Assembly (NCBI GenBank): GCA_022605955.1
Contig: JAKCOZ010000586.1
Location: 1 to 64,000 of the forward strand
DNA from: Rallus limicola
Lineage: Eukaryota; Chordata; Aves; Gruiformes; Rallidae
Direction: 5' to 3'
DNA: 64,000 nucleotides
The notes beneath the pieces are model-generated. The model was not told the DNA's origin. It did no database searches and saw only the letters and a list, made by a program, of their open reading frames with translations. Made by a program: the position numbers and the translations under genes. Below, piece after piece: positions 12,184-25,099 of this stretch. Position 1 is the first letter of the stretch. Every line of letters starts with the position of its first letter.

Positions 12184-13155
12184 ACACACGAGCAGACCCT
12201 GTCACTTTGGCTCTCAGCCTTTTCCTTTGCCTGGAAAGAGGGAACATGCCTGGAACCTCCTACGGTGCTTTTCTCGGCCCTAGCAGACTGCAATTCAAAA
12301 CATGCTAAACGTCCAGCAATAACTCCCAAAGTAAAGAAGCTAGGCCTGAATGGCATAGCTTGTCTGAAACCTCCTAACAGGACACCCGAGCAGACCCTGT
12401 CACTTTGGCTCTCAGCCTTTTCCTTTGCCTGGAAAGAGGGAACATGCCTGGAACCTCCTACGGTGCTTTTCTCGGCCCTAGCAGACTGCAGTTCAAAACA
12501 TGCTAAACGTCCAGCAATAACTCCCAAAGTAAAGAAGCTAGGCCTGAAAGGCATAGCTTGTCTGAAACCTCCTAACAGGACACACGAGCAGCCCCTGTCA
12601 CTTTGGCTCTAAGCCTTTTCCTTTGCCTGGAAAGAGGGAACATGCCTGGAACCTCCTACGGTGCTTTTCTCGGCCCTAGCAGACTGCAGTTCAAAACATG
12701 CTCAACGTCCAGCAATAACTCCCAAAGTAAAGAAGCTAGGCCTGAAAGGCATAGCTTGTCTGAAACCTCCTAACAGGACACACGAGCAGACCCTGTCACT
12801 TTGGCTCTCAGCCTTTTCCTTTGCCTGGAAAGAGGGAACATGCCTGGAACCTCCTACGGTGCTTTTCTCGGCCCTAGCAGACTGCAGTTCAAAACATGCT
12901 AAACGTCCAGCAATAACTCCCAAAGTAAAGAAGCTAGGCCTGAAAGGCATAGCTTGTCTGAAACCTCCTAACAGGACACACGAGCAGACCCTGTCACTTT
13001 GGCTCTCAGCCTTTTCCTTTGCCTGGAAAGAGGGAACATGCCTGGAACCTCCTACGGTGCTTTTCTCGGCCCTATCAGACTGCAGTTCAAAACATGCTAA
13101 ACGTCCAGCAATAACTCCCAAAGTAAAGAAGCTAGGCATGAAAGGCATAGCTTGT

Positions 13156-13220
13156 CCTGTTAGGAGGTTTCAGACAAGCTATGCCTTTCAGGCCTAGCTT
13201 GTCTGAAACCTCCTAACAGG
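13156..13220. repeat. Palindromic junction 9 with inverted centre
   Basis: Centre reads ATGCCTTTCAGGCCT as in junction 6, from which it was copied by the 2,517-bp duplication. The next block has 3 monomers. Confidence 0.98.
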
Positions 13221-13796
13221 ACACACGAGCAGACCCTGTCACTTTGGCTCTCAGCCTTTTCCTTTGCCTGGAAAGAGGGAACATGCCTGGAACCTCCTAC
13301 GGTGCTTTTCTCGGCCCTAGCAGACTGCAGTTCAAAACATGCTAAACGTCCAGCAATAACTCCCAAAGTATAGAAGCTAGGCCGGAAAGGCATAGCTTGT
13401 CTGAAACCTCCTAACAGGACACACGAGCAGACCCTGTCACTTTGGCTCTCAGCCTTTTCCTTTGCCTGGAAAGAGGGAACATGCCTGGAACCTCCTACGG
13501 TGCTTTTCTCGGCCCTAGCAGACTGCAGTTCAAAACATGCTAAACGTCCAGCAATAACTCCCAAAGTAAAGAAGCTAGGCCTGAAAGGCATAGCTTGTCT
13601 GAAACCTCCTAACAGGACACACGAGCAGCCCCTGTCACTTTGGCTTTTAGCCTTTTCCTTTGCCTGGAAAGAGGGAACATGCCTGGAACCTCCTACGGTG
13701 CTTTTCTCGGCCCTAGCAGACTGCAGTTCAAAACATGCTAAACGTCCAGCAACAACTCCCAAAGTAAAGAAGCTAGGCATGAAAGGCATAGCTTGT

Positions 13797-13861
13797 CCTG
13801 TTAGGAGGTTTCAGACAAGCTAGGCCTGAAAGGCATAGCTTGTCTGAAACCTTCTAACAGG
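13797..13861. repeat. Palindromic junction 10
   Basis: The right arm carries ACCTTCTAAC. The next block has 10 monomers and resembles the start of the 24-monomer block after junction 4. Confidence 0.96.
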
Positions 13862-14364
13862 ACACACGAGCAGACCCTGTCACTTTGGCTCTCAGCCTTT
13901 TCCTTTGCCTGGAAAGAGGGAACATGCCTGGAACCTCCTACGGTGCTTTTCTCGGACCGAGCAGACTGCAGTTCAAAACATGCTAAACGTCCAGCAATAA
14001 CTCCCAAAGTAAAGAAGCTAGGCCTGAAAGGCATAGCTTGTCTGAAACCTCCTAACAGGACACACGAGCAGACCCTGTCACTTTGGCTCTCAGCCTTTTC
14101 CTTTGCCTGGAAAGAGGGAACATGCCTGGAACCTCCTACGGTGCTTTTCTCGGCCCTAGCAGACTGCAGTTCAAAACATGCTAAACGTCCAGCAATAACT
14201 CCCAAAGTAAAGAAGCTAGGCCTGAAAGGCATAGCTTGTCTGAAACCTCCTAACAGGACACACAAGCAGCCCCTGTCACTTTGGTTCTCAGCCTTTTCCT
14301 TTGCCTGGAAAGAGGGAACATGCCTGGAACCTCCTACGGTGCTTTTCTCGGCCCTAGCAGACTG

Positions 14365-14567
14365 CAATTCAAAACATGCTAAACGTCCAGCAATAACTCC
14401 CAAAGTAAAGAAGCTAGGCCTTAAAGGCATAGCTTGTCTGAAACCTCCTAACAGGACACATGAGCAAACCCTTTCACTTTGGCTCTCAGCTTTTTCCTTT
14501 GCTTGGAAAGAGGGAACATGCCTGGAACCTCCTACGGTGCTTTTCTCGGCCCTAGCAGACAGCAGCT
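14365..14567 (+). repeat. Diverged monomer segment (copy of 5,371)
   Basis: It carries the same linked changes as 5,371-5,573, including GGCCTTAAAGG in the core and the rare GCAGACAGCAG, at offset 8,994. Confidence 0.9.
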
Positions 14568-15823
14568 CAAAACATGCTAAACGTCCAGCAATAACTCCCA
14601 AAGTAAAGAAGCTAGGCCTGAAAGGTATAGCTTGTCTGAAACCTCCTAACAGGACACACGAGCAGACCCTGTCACTTTGGCTCTCAGCCTTTTCCTTTGC
14701 CTGGAAAGAGGGAACATGCCTGGAACCTCCTACGGTGCTTTTCTCGGCCCTAGCAGACTGCAGTTCAAAACATGCTAAACGTCCAGCAATATCTCCCAAA
14801 GTAAAGAAGCTAGGCCTGAAAGGCATAGCTTGTCTGAAACCTCCTAACAGGACACCCGAGCAGACCCTGTCACTTTGGCTCTCAGCCTTTTCCTTTGCCT
14901 GGAAAGAGGGAACATGCCTGGAACCTCCTACGGTGCTTTTCTCGGCCCTAGCAGACTGCAGTTCAAAACATGCTAAACGTCCAGCAATAACTCCCAAAGT
15001 AAAGAAGCTAGGCCTGAAAGGCATAGCTTGTCTGAAACCTCCTAACAGGACACATGAGCAGCACCTGTCACTTTGGCTCTCAGCCTTTTCCTTTGCCTGG
15101 AAAGAGGGAACATGCCTGGAACCTCCTACGGTGCTTTTCTCGGCCCTAGCAGACTGCAGTTCAAAACATGCTAAACGTCCAGCAATAACTCCCAAAGTAA
15201 AGAAGCTAGGCCTGAAAGGCATAGCTTGTCTGAAACCTCCTAACAGGACACACGAGCAGACCCTGTCACTTTGGCTCTCAGCCTTTTCCTTTGCCTGGAA
15301 AGAGGGAACATGCCTGGAACCTCCTACGGTGCTTTTCTCGGCCCTAGCAGACTGCAGTTCAAAACATGCTAAACGTCCAGCAATAACTCCCAAAGTAAAG
15401 AAGCTAGGCCTGAAAGGCATAGCTTGTCTGAAACCTCCTAACAGGACACACGAGCAGCCCCTGTCACTTTGGCTCTCAGCCTTTTCCTTTGCCTGGAAAG
15501 AGGGAACATGCCTGGAACCTCCTACGGTGCTTTTCTCGGCCCTAGCAGACTGCAGTTCAAAACATGCTAAACGTCCAGCAATAACTCCCAAAGTAAAGAA
15601 GCTAGGCCTGAAAGGCATAGCTTGTCTGAAACCTCCTAACAGGACACACGAGCAGACCCTGTCACTTTGGCTCTCAGCCTTTTCCTTTGCCTGGAAAGAG
15701 GGAACATGCCTGGAACCTCCTACGGTGCTTTTCTCGGCCCTAGCAGACTGCAGTTCAAAACATGCTAAACGTCCAGCAATAACTCCCAAAGTAAAGAAGC
15801 TAGGCATGAAAGGCATAGCTTGT

Positions 15824-15888
15824 CCTGTTAGGAGGTTTCAGACAAGCTAGGCCTGAAAGGCATAGCTTGTCTGAAACCTCCTAACAGG
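15824..15888. repeat. Palindromic junction 11
   Basis: Standard arms and centre. It opens one of the two shortest blocks, 2 monomers. Confidence 0.97.
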
Positions 15889-16266
15889 ACACACGAGCAG
15901 ACCCTGTCACTTTGGCTCTCAGCCTTTTCCTTTGCCTGGAAAGAGGGAACATGCCTGGAACCTCCTACGGTGCTTTTCTCGGCCCTAGCAGACTGCAGTT
16001 CAAAACATGCTAAACGTCCAGCAATAACTCCCAAAGTAAAGAAGCTAGGCCTGAAAGGCATAGCTTGTCTGAAACCTCCTAACAGGACACACGAGCAGAC
16101 CCTGTCACTTTGGCTCTCAGCCTTTTCCTTTGCCTGGAAAGAGGGAACATGCCTGGAACCTCCTACGGTGCTTTTCTCGGCCCTAGCAGACTGCAGTTCA
16201 AAACATGCTAAACGTCCAGCAATAACTCCCAAAGTAAAGAAGCTAGGCATGAAAGGCATAGCTTGT

Positions 16267-16331
16267 CCTGTTAGGACGTTTCAGACAAGCTAGGCCTGAA
16301 AGGCATAGCTTGTCTGAAACCTCCTAACAGG
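16267..16331. repeat. Palindromic junction 12
   Basis: The left arm has one change (TTAGGACGTT for TTAGGAGGTT), shared with junction 13. The next block has 5 monomers. Confidence 0.96.
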
Positions 16332-17303
16332 ACACACGAGCAGACCCTGTCACTTTGGCTCTCAGCCTTTTCCTTTGCCTGGAAAGAGGGAACATGCCTG
16401 GAACCTCCTACGGTGCTTTTCTCGGCCCTATCAGACTGCAGTTCAAAACATGCTAAACATCCAGCAATAACTCCCAAAGTATAGAAGCTAGGCCTGAAAG
16501 GCATAGCTTGTCTGAAACCTCCTAACAGGACACACAAGCAGACCCTGTAAATTTGGCTCTCAGCCTTTTCCTTTGCCTGGAAAGAGGGAACATGCCTGGA
16601 ACCTCCTATGGTGCTTTTCTCGGCCCTAGCAGACTGCAGTTCAAAACATGCTAAACGTCCAGCAATAACTCCCAAAGTATAGAAGCTAGGCCTGAAAGGC
16701 ATAGCTTGTCTGAAACCTCCTAACAGGACACACGAGCAGACCCTGTCACTTTGGCTCTCAGCCTTTTCCTTTGCCTGGAAAGAGGGAACATGCCCGGAAC
16801 CTCCTACGGTGCTTTTCTCGGCCCTAGCAGACTGCAGTTCAAAACATGCTAAACGTCCAGCAATAACTCCCAAAGTAAAGAAGCTAGGCCTGAAAGGCAT
16901 AGCTTGTCTGAAACCTCCTAACAGGACACCCGAGCAGACCCTGTCACTTTCGCTCTCAGCCTTTTCCTTTGCCTGGAAAGAGGGAACATGCCTGGAACCT
17001 CCTACGGTGCTTTTCTCGGCCCTAGCAGACTGCAGTTCAAAACATGCTAAACGTCCAGCAATAACTCCCAAAGTAAAGAAGCTAGGCCTGAAAGGCATAG
17101 CTTGTCTGAAACCTCCTAACAGGACACACGAGCAGACCCTGTCACTTTGGCTCTCAGCCTTTTCCTTTGCCTGGAAAGAGGGAACATGCCTGGAACCTCC
17201 TACGGTGCTTTTCTCGGCCCTAGCAGACTGCAGTTCAAAACATGCTAAACGTCCAGCAATAACTCCCAAAGTAAAGAAGCTAGGCATGAAAGGCATAGCT
17301 TGT

Positions 17304-17368
17304 CCTGTTAGGACGTTTCAGACAAGCTAGGCCTGAAAGGCATAGCTTGTCTGAAACCTCCTAACAGG
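17304..17368. repeat. Palindromic junction 13
   Basis: Carries the TTAGGACGTT arm change. The next block has 12 monomers, including the inverted core at 18,116. Confidence 0.96.
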
Positions 17369-18115
17369 ACACACGAGCAGACCCTGTCACTTTGGCTCTC
17401 AGCCTTTTCCTTTGCCTGGAAAGAGGGAACATGCCTGGAACCTCCTACGGTGCTTTTCTCGGCCCTAGCAGACTGCAGTTCAAAACATGCTAAACATCCA
17501 GCAATAACTCCCAAAGTATAGAAGCTAGGCCTGAAAGGCATAGCTTGTCTGAAACCTCCTAACAGGACACACAAGCAGACCCTGTAAATTTGGCTCTCAG
17601 CCTTTTCCTTTGCCTGGAAAGAGGGAACATGCCTGGAACCTCCTATGGTGCTTTTCTCGGCCCTAGCAGACTGCAGTTCAAAACATGCTAAACGTCCAGC
17701 AATAACTCCCAAAGTATAGAAGCTAGGCCTGAAAGGCATAGCTTGTCTGAAACCTCCTAACAGGACACACGAGCAGCCCCTGTCACTTTGGCTCTCAGCC
17801 TTTTCCTTTGCCTGGAAAGAGGGAACATGCCTGGAACCTCCTACGGTGCTTTTCTCGGCCCTAGCAGACTGCAGTTCAAAACATGCTAAACGTCCAGCAA
17901 TAACTCCCAAAGTAAAGAAGCTAGGCCTGAAAGGCATAGCTTGTCTGAAACCTCCTAACAGGACACACGAGCAGACCCTGTCACTTTGGCTCTCAGCCTT
18001 TTCCTTTGCCTGGAAAGAGGGAACATGCCTGGAACCTCCTACGGTGCTTTTCTCGGCCCTAGCAGACTGCAGTTCAAAACATGCTAAACGTCCAGCAATA
18101 ACTCCCAAAGTAAAG

Positions 18116-18140
18116 AAGCTAGGCCTTTCAGGCCTAGCTT
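18116..18140. repeat. Monomer core inverted and made perfectly symmetrical
   Basis: Inside an ordinary monomer, not at a junction, the core reads AAGCTAGGCCT, TTC, AGGCCTAGCTT. The loop is TTC instead of GAA and both arms are now exact complements. Two changes, loop inversion and arm correction, coincide at one hairpin. Confidence 0.97.
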
Positions 18141-19726
18141 GTCTGAAACCTCCTAACAGGACACACGAGCAGACCCTGTCACTTTGGCTCTCAGCCTTTT
18201 CCTTTGCCTGGAAAGAGGGAACATGCCTGGAACCTCCTACGGTGCTTTTCTCGGCCCTAGCAGACTGCAGTTCAAAACATGCTAAACGTCCAGCAATAAC
18301 TCCCAAAGTAAAGAAGCTAGGCCTGAAAGCCATAGCTTGTCTGAAACCTCCTAACAGGACACACGAGCAGACCCTGTCACTTTGGCTCTCAGCCTTTTCC
18401 TTTGCCTGGAAAGAGGGAACATGCCTGGAACCTCCTACGGTGCTTTTCTCGGCCCTAGCAGACTGCAGTTCAAAACATGCTAAACGTCCAGCAATAACAC
18501 CCAAAGTATAGAAGCTAGGCCTGAAAGGCATAGCTTGTCTGAAACCTCCTAACAGGACACACGAGCAGACCCTGTCACTTTGGCTCTCAGCCTTTTCCTT
18601 TGCCTGGAAAGAGGGAACATGCCTGGAACCTCCTACGGTGCTTTTCTCGGCCCTAGCAGACTGCAGTTCAAAACATGCTAAACGTCCAGCAATAACTCCC
18701 AAAGTAAAGAAGCTAGGCCTGAAAGGCATAGCTTGTCTGAAACCTCCTAACAGGACACACGAGCAGACCCTGTCACTTTGGCTCTCAGCCTTTTCCTTTG
18801 CCTGGAAAGAGGGAACATGCCTGGAACCTCCTACGGTGCTTTTCTCGGCCCTAGCAGACTGCAGTTCAAAACATGCTAAACGTCCAGCAATAACTCCCAA
18901 AGTAAAGAAGCTAGGCCTGAAAGGCATAGCTTGTCTGAAACCTCCTAACAGGACACACGAGCAGACCCTGTCACTTTGGCTCTCAGCCTTTTCCTTTGCC
19001 TGGAAAGAGGGAACATGCCTGGAACCTCCTACGGTGCTTTTCTCGGCCCTAGCAGACTGCAGTTCAAAACATGCTAAACGTCCAGCAATAACTCCCAAAG
19101 TAAAGAAGCTAGGCCTGAAAGGCATAGCTTGTCTGAAACCTCCTAACAGGACACACGAGCAGACCCTGTCACTTTGGCTCTCAGCCTTTTCCTTTGCCTG
19201 GAAAGAGGGAACATGCCTGGAACCTCCTACGGTGCTTTTCTCGGCCCTAGCAGACTGCAGTTCAAAACATGCTAAACGTCCAGCAATAACTCCCAAAGTA
19301 TAGAAGCTAGGCCTGAAAGGCATAGCTTGTCTGAAACCTCCTAACAGGACACACGAGCAGACCCTGTCACTTTGGCTCTCAGCCTTTTCCTTTGCCTGGA
19401 AAGAGGGAACATGCCTGGAACCTCCTACGGTGCTTTTCTCGGCCCTAGCAGACTGCAGTTCAAAACATGCTAAACGTCCAGCAATAACTCCCAAAGTAAA
19501 GAAGCTAGGCCTGAAAGGCATAGCTTGTCTGAAACCTCCTAACAGGACACACGAGCAGACCCTGTCACTTTGGCTCTCAGCCTTTTCCTTTGCCTGGAAA
19601 GAGGGAACATGCCTGGAACCTCCTACGGTGCTTTACTCGGCCCTAGCAGACTGCAGTTCAAAACATGCTAAACGTCCAGCAATAACTCCCAAAGTAAAGA
19701 AGCTAGGCATGAAAGGCATAGCTTGT

Positions 19727-19791
19727 CCTGTTAGGAGGTTTCAGACAAGCTAGGCCTGAAAGGCATAGCTTGTCTGAAACCTCCTAACAGG
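19727..19791. repeat. Palindromic junction 14
   Basis: Standard arms and centre. The next block has 10 monomers. Confidence 0.97.
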
Positions 19792-20690
19792 ACACACGAG
19801 CAGACCCTGTCACTTTGGCTCTCAGCCTTTTCCTTTGCCTGGAAAGAGGGAACATGCCTGGAACCTCCTACGGTGCTTTTCTCGGCCCTAGCAGACTGCA
19901 GTTCAAAACATGCTAAACGTCCAGCAATAACTCCCAAAGTAAAGAAGCTAGGCCTGAAAGGCATAGCTTGTCTGAAACCTCCTAACAGGACACACGAGCA
20001 GACCCTGTCACTTTGGCTCTCAGCCTTTTCCTTTGCCTGGAAAGAGGGAACATGCCTGGAACCTCCTACGGTGCTTTTCTCGGCCCTAGCAGACTGCAGT
20101 TCAAAACATGCTAAACGTCCAGCAATAACTCCCAAAGTATAGAAGCTAGGCCTGAAAGGCATAGCTTGTCTGAAACCTCCTAACAGGACACACGAGCAGA
20201 CCCTGTCACTTTGGCTCTCAGCCTTTTCCTTTGCCTGGAAAGAGGGAACATGCCTGGAACCTCCTACGGTGCTTTTCTCGGCCCTAGCAGACTGCAGTTC
20301 AAAACATGCTAAACGTCCAGCAATAACTCCCAAAGTAAAGAAGCTAGGCCTGAAAGGCATAGCTTGTCTGAAACCTCCTAACAGGACACACGAGCAGCCC
20401 CTGTCACTTTGGCTCTCAGCCTTTTCCTTTGCCTGGAAAGAGGGAACATGCCTGGAACCTCCTACGGTGCTTTTCTCGGCCCTAGCAGACTGCAGTTCAA
20501 AACATGCTAAACGTCCAGCAATAACTCCCAAAGTAAAGAAGCTAGGCCTGAAAGGCATAGCTTGTCTGAAACCTCCTAACAGGACACACAAGCAGACCCT
20601 GTCACTTTGGCTCTCAGCCTTTTCCTTTGCCTGGAAAGAGGGAACATGCCTGGAACCTCCTACGGTGCTTTTCTCGGCCCTAGCAGACTG

Positions 20691-20893
20691 CAATTCAAAA
20701 CATGCTAAACGTCCAGCAATAACTCCCAAAGTAAAGAAGCTAGGCCTGAAAGGCATAGCTTGTCTGAAACCTCCTAACAGGACACATGAGCAAAGCCTTT
20801 CACTTTGGCTCCCAGCTTTTTCCTTTGCTTGGAAAGAGGGAACATGCCTGGAACCTCCTACGGTGCTTTTCTCGGCCCTAGCAGACTGCAGCT
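20691..20893 (+). repeat. Diverged monomer segment
   Basis: CAATTC, GAGCAAAGCCTTTCAC, GGCTCCCAGC, CTTTTTCC, TTTGCTTGG and CAGCTC are linked. AAAGCC and CTCCCAG distinguish this version from the 5,371 one. Confidence 0.9.
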
Positions 20894-21753
20894 CAAAACA
20901 TGCTAAACGTCCAGCAATAACTCCCAAAGTAAAGAAGCTAGGCCTGAAAGGCATAGCTTGTCTGAAACCTCCTAACAGGACACACGAGCAGACCCTGTCA
21001 CTTTGGCTCTCAGCCTTTTCCTTTGCCTGGAAAGAGGGAACATGCCTGGAACCTCCTACGGTGCTTTTCTCGGCCCTAGCAGACTGCAGTTCAAAACATG
21101 CTAAACGTCCAGCAATAACTCCCAAAGTAAAGAAGCTAGGCCTGAAAGGCATAGCTTGTCTGAAACCTCCTAACAGGACACACGAGCAGACCCTGTCACT
21201 TTGGCTCTAAGCCTTTTCCTTTGCCTGGAAAGAGGGAACATGCCTGGAACCTCCTACGGTGCTTTTCTCGGCCCTAGCAGACTGCAGTTCAAAACATGCT
21301 AAACGTCCAGCAATAACTCCCAAAGTAAAGAAGCTAGGCCTGAAAGGCATAGCTTGTCTGAAACCTCCTAACAGGACACACGAGCAGACCCTGTCACTTT
21401 GGCTCTCAGCCTTTTCCTTTGCCTGGAAAGAGGGAACATGCCTGGAACCTCCTACGGTGCTTTTCTCGGCCCTAGCAGACTGCAGTTCAAAACATGCTAA
21501 ACGTCCAGCAATAACTCCCAAAGTAAAGAAGCTAGGCCTGAAAGGCATAGCTTGTCTGAAACCTCCTAACAGGACACACGAGCAGACCCTGTCACTTTGG
21601 CTCTCAGCCTTTTCCTTTGCCTGGAAAGAGGGAACATGCCTGGAACCTCCTACGGTGCTTTTCTCGGCCCTAGCAGACTGCAGTTCAAAACATGCTAAAC
21701 GTCCAGCAATAACTCCCAAAGTAAAGAAGCTAGGCATGAAAGGCATAGCTTGT

Positions 21754-21818
21754 CCTGTTAGGAGGTTTCAGACAAGCTAGGCCTGAAAGGCATAGCTTGT
21801 CTGAAACCTCCTAACAGG
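21754..21818. repeat. Palindromic junction 15
   Basis: Standard arms and centre. The next block has 21 monomers plus a 1-bp insertion. Confidence 0.97.
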
Positions 21819-24800
21819 ACACACGAGCAGACCCTGTCACTTTGGCTCTCAGCCTTTTCCTTTGCCTGGAAAGAGGGAACATGCCTGGAACCTCCTACGG
21901 TGCTTTTCTCGGCCCTAGCAGACTGCAGTTCAAAACATGCTAAACGTCCAGCAATAACTCCCAAAGTAAAGAAGCTAGGCCTGAAAGGCATAGCTTGTCT
22001 GAAACCTCCTAACAGGACACACGAGCAGACCCTGTCACTTTGGCTCTCAGCCTTTTCCTTTGCCTGGAAAGAGGGAACATGCCTGGAACCTCCTACGGTG
22101 CTTTTCTCGGCCCTAGCAGACTGCAGTTCAAAACATGCTAAACGTCCAGCAATAACTCCCAAAGTAAAGAAGCTAGGCCTGAAAGGCATAGCTTGTCTGA
22201 AACCTCCTAACAGGACACACGAGCAGCCCCTGTCACTTTGGCTCTCAGCCTTTTCCTTTGCCTGGAAAGAGGGAACATGCCTGGAACCTCCTACGGTGCT
22301 TTTCTCGGCCCTAGCAGACTGCAGTTCAAAACATGCTAAACGTCCAGCAATAACTCCCAAAGTAAAGAAGCTAGGCCTGAAAGGCATAGCTTGTCTGAAA
22401 CCTCCTAACAGGACACACGAGCAGCCCCTGTCACTTTGGTTCTCAGCCTTTTCCTTTGCCTGGAAAGAGGGAACATGCCTGGAACCTCCTACGGTGCTTT
22501 TCTCGGCCCTAGCAGACTGCAGTTCAAAACATGCTAAACGTCCAGCAATAACTCCCAAAGTAAAGAAGCTAGGCCTGAAAGGCATAGCTTGTCTGAAACC
22601 TCCTAACAGGACACACGAGCAGCCCCTGTCACTTTGGCTCTCAGCCTTTTCCTTTGCCTGGAAAGAGGGAACATGCCTGGAACCTCCTACGGTGCTTTTC
22701 TCGGCCCTAGCAGACTGCAGTTCAAAACATGCTAAACGTCCAGCAATAACTCCCAAAGTAAAGAAGCTAGGCCTGAAAGGCATAGCTTGTCTGAAACCTC
22801 CTAACATGACACACGAGCAGCCCCTGTCACTTTGGCTCTCAGCCTTTTCCTTTGCCTGGAAAGAGGGAACATGCCTGGAACCTCCTACGGTGCTTTTCTC
22901 GGCCCTAGCAGACTGCAGTTCAAAACATGCTAAACGTCCAGCAATAACTCCCAAAGTAAAGAAGCTAGGCCTGAAAGGCATAGCTTGTCTGAAACCTCCT
23001 AACATGACACACGAGCAGCCCCTGTCACTTTGGTTCTCAGCCTTTTCCTTTGCCTGGAAAGAGGGAACATGCCTGGAACCTCCTACGGTGCTTTTCTCGG
23101 CCCTAGCAGACTGCAGTTCAAAACATGCTAAACGTCCAGCAATAACTCCCAAAGTAAAGAAGCTAGGCCTGAAAGCCATAGCTTGTCTGAAACCTCCTAA
23201 CAGGACACACGAGCAGACCCTGTCACTTTGGCTCTCAGCCTTTTTTCTTTGCCTGGAAAGAGGGAACATGCCTGGAACCTCCTACGGTGCTTTTCTCGGC
23301 CCTAGCAGACTGCAGTTCAAAACATGCTAAACGTCCAGCAATAACTCCCAAAGTAAAGAAGCTAGGCCTGAAAGGCATAGCTTGTCTGAAACCTCCTAAC
23401 AGGACACACGAGCAGACCCTGTCACTTTGGCTCTCAGCCTTTTCCTTTGCCTGGAAAGAGGGAACATGCCTGGAACCTCCTACGGTGCTTTTCTCGGCCC
23501 TAGCAGACTGCAGTTCAAAACATGCTAAACGTCCAGCAATAACTCCCAAAGTAAAGAAGCTAGGCCTGAAAGGCATAGCTTGTCTGAAACCTCCTAACAT
23601 GACACACGAGCAGCCCCTGTCACTTTGGTTCTCAGCCTTTTCCTTTGCCTGGAAAGAGGGAACATGCCTGGAACCTCCTACGGTGCTTTTCTCGGCCCTA
23701 GAAGACTGCAGTTCAAAACATGCTAAACGTCCAGCAATAACTCCCAAAGTAAAGAAGCTAGGCATGAAAGGCATAGCTTGTCTGAAACCTCCTAACATGA
23801 CACACGAGCAGCCCCTGTCACTTTGGTTCTCAGCCTTTTCCTTTGCCTGGAAAGAGGGAACATGCCTGGAACCTCCTACGGTGCTTTTCTCGGCCCTAGC
23901 AGACTGCAGTTCAAAACATGCTAAACGTCCAGCAATAACTCCCAAAGTAAAGAAGCTAGGCCTGAAAGGCATAGCTTGTCTGAAAACTCCTAGCAGGACA
24001 CACGAGCAGACCCTGTCACTTTGGCTCTCAGCCTTTTCCTTTGCCTGGAAAGAGGGAACATGCCTGGAACCTCCTACGGTGCTTTTCTCGGCCCTAGCAG
24101 ACTGCAGTTCAAAACATGCTAAACGTCCAGCAATAACTCCCAAAGTAAAGAAGCTAGGCCTGAAAGGCATAGCTTGTCTGAAACCTCCTAACAGGACACA
24201 CGAGCAGACCCTGTCGCTTTGGCTCTCAGCCTTTTCCTTTGCCTGGAAAGAGAGAACATGCCTGGAACCTCCTACGGTGCTTTTCTCGGCCCTAGCAGAC
24301 TGCAGTTCAAAACATGCTAAACGTCCAGCAATAACTCCCAAAGTATAGAAGCTAGGCCTGAAAGGCATAGCTTGTCTGAAACCTCCTAACAGGACACACG
24401 AGCAGACCCTGTCACTTTGGCTCTCAGCCTTTTCCTTTGCCTGGAAAGAGGGAACATGCCTGGAACCTCCTACGGTGCTTTTCTCGGCCCTAGCAGACTG
24501 CAGTTCAAAACATGCTAAACGTCCAGCAATAACTCCCAAAGTAAAGAAGCTAGGCCTGAAAGGCATAGCTTGTCTGAAACCTCCTAACAGGACACACGAG
24601 CAGCCCCTGTCACTTTGGCTCTCAGCCTTTTCCTTTGCCTGGAAAGAGGGAACATGCCTGGAACCTCCTACGGTGCTTTTCTCGGCCCTAGCAGACTGCA
24701 GTTCAAAACATGCTAAACGTCCAGCAATAACTCCCAAAGTAAAGAAGCTAGGCCTGAAAGGCATAGCTTGTCTGAAACCTCCTAACAGGACACACAAGCA

Positions 24801-24896
24801 GACCCTGTCACTTTGGCTCTCAGCCTTTTCCTTTGCCTGGAAAGAGGGAACATGCCTGGAACCTCCTACGGTGCTTTTCTCGGCCCTAGCAGACTG

Positions 24897-25099
24897 CAAT
24901 TCAAAACATGCTAAACGTCCAGCAATAACTCCCAAAGTAAAGAAGCTAGGCCTGAAAGGCATAGCTTGTCTGAAACCTCCTAACAGGACACATGAGCAAA
25001 GCCTTTCACTTTGGCTCCCAGCTTTTTCCTTTGCTTGGAAAGAGGGAACATGCCTGGAACCTCCTACGGTGCTTTTCTCGGCCCTAGCAGACTGCAGCT
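24897..25099 (+). repeat. Diverged monomer segment (copy of 20,691)
   Basis: Matches 20,691-20,893 at offset 4,206, including AAAGCC and CTCCCAG. Confidence 0.9.

Larger units (their letters stand above)
9230..14263. repeat. 2,517-bp tandem duplication inside the 6,477 copy
   Basis: About 9,230-11,746 is repeated directly at about 11,747-14,263. Shared private markers are TGGATCTC at 9,250 and 11,767, AAATGTCC at 9,547 and 12,064, and the inverted junction centre at 10,639 and 13,156. The offset is 12 monomers plus three junction segments. After 14,263 the sequence continues as a copy of 5,270 onward (offset 8,994), so this duplication happened within an already duplicated segment. Confidence 0.92.
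16267..17775. repeat. 1,037-bp tandem duplication (16,267-16,738 and 17,304-17,775)
   Basis: Markers recur at offset 1,037: TTAGGACGTT in the junction arm, AAACATCC near 16,454 and 17,491, CTGTAAATTT near 16,545 and 17,582, CCTATGGTG, and AAAGTATAG. Similarity ends near 16,741 and 17,778 (CAGACCC against CAGCCCC). The first copy alone has CCTATCAG near 16,430. Confidence 0.9.

Noticed and set aside
23235..23260. The extra T near 23,245 (and 27,451) as a sequencing error
   Set aside because: It lies in a T run, which is error-prone, but both copies of the 4,206-bp duplication share it. It is more likely real, unless the assembly copied one segment twice.
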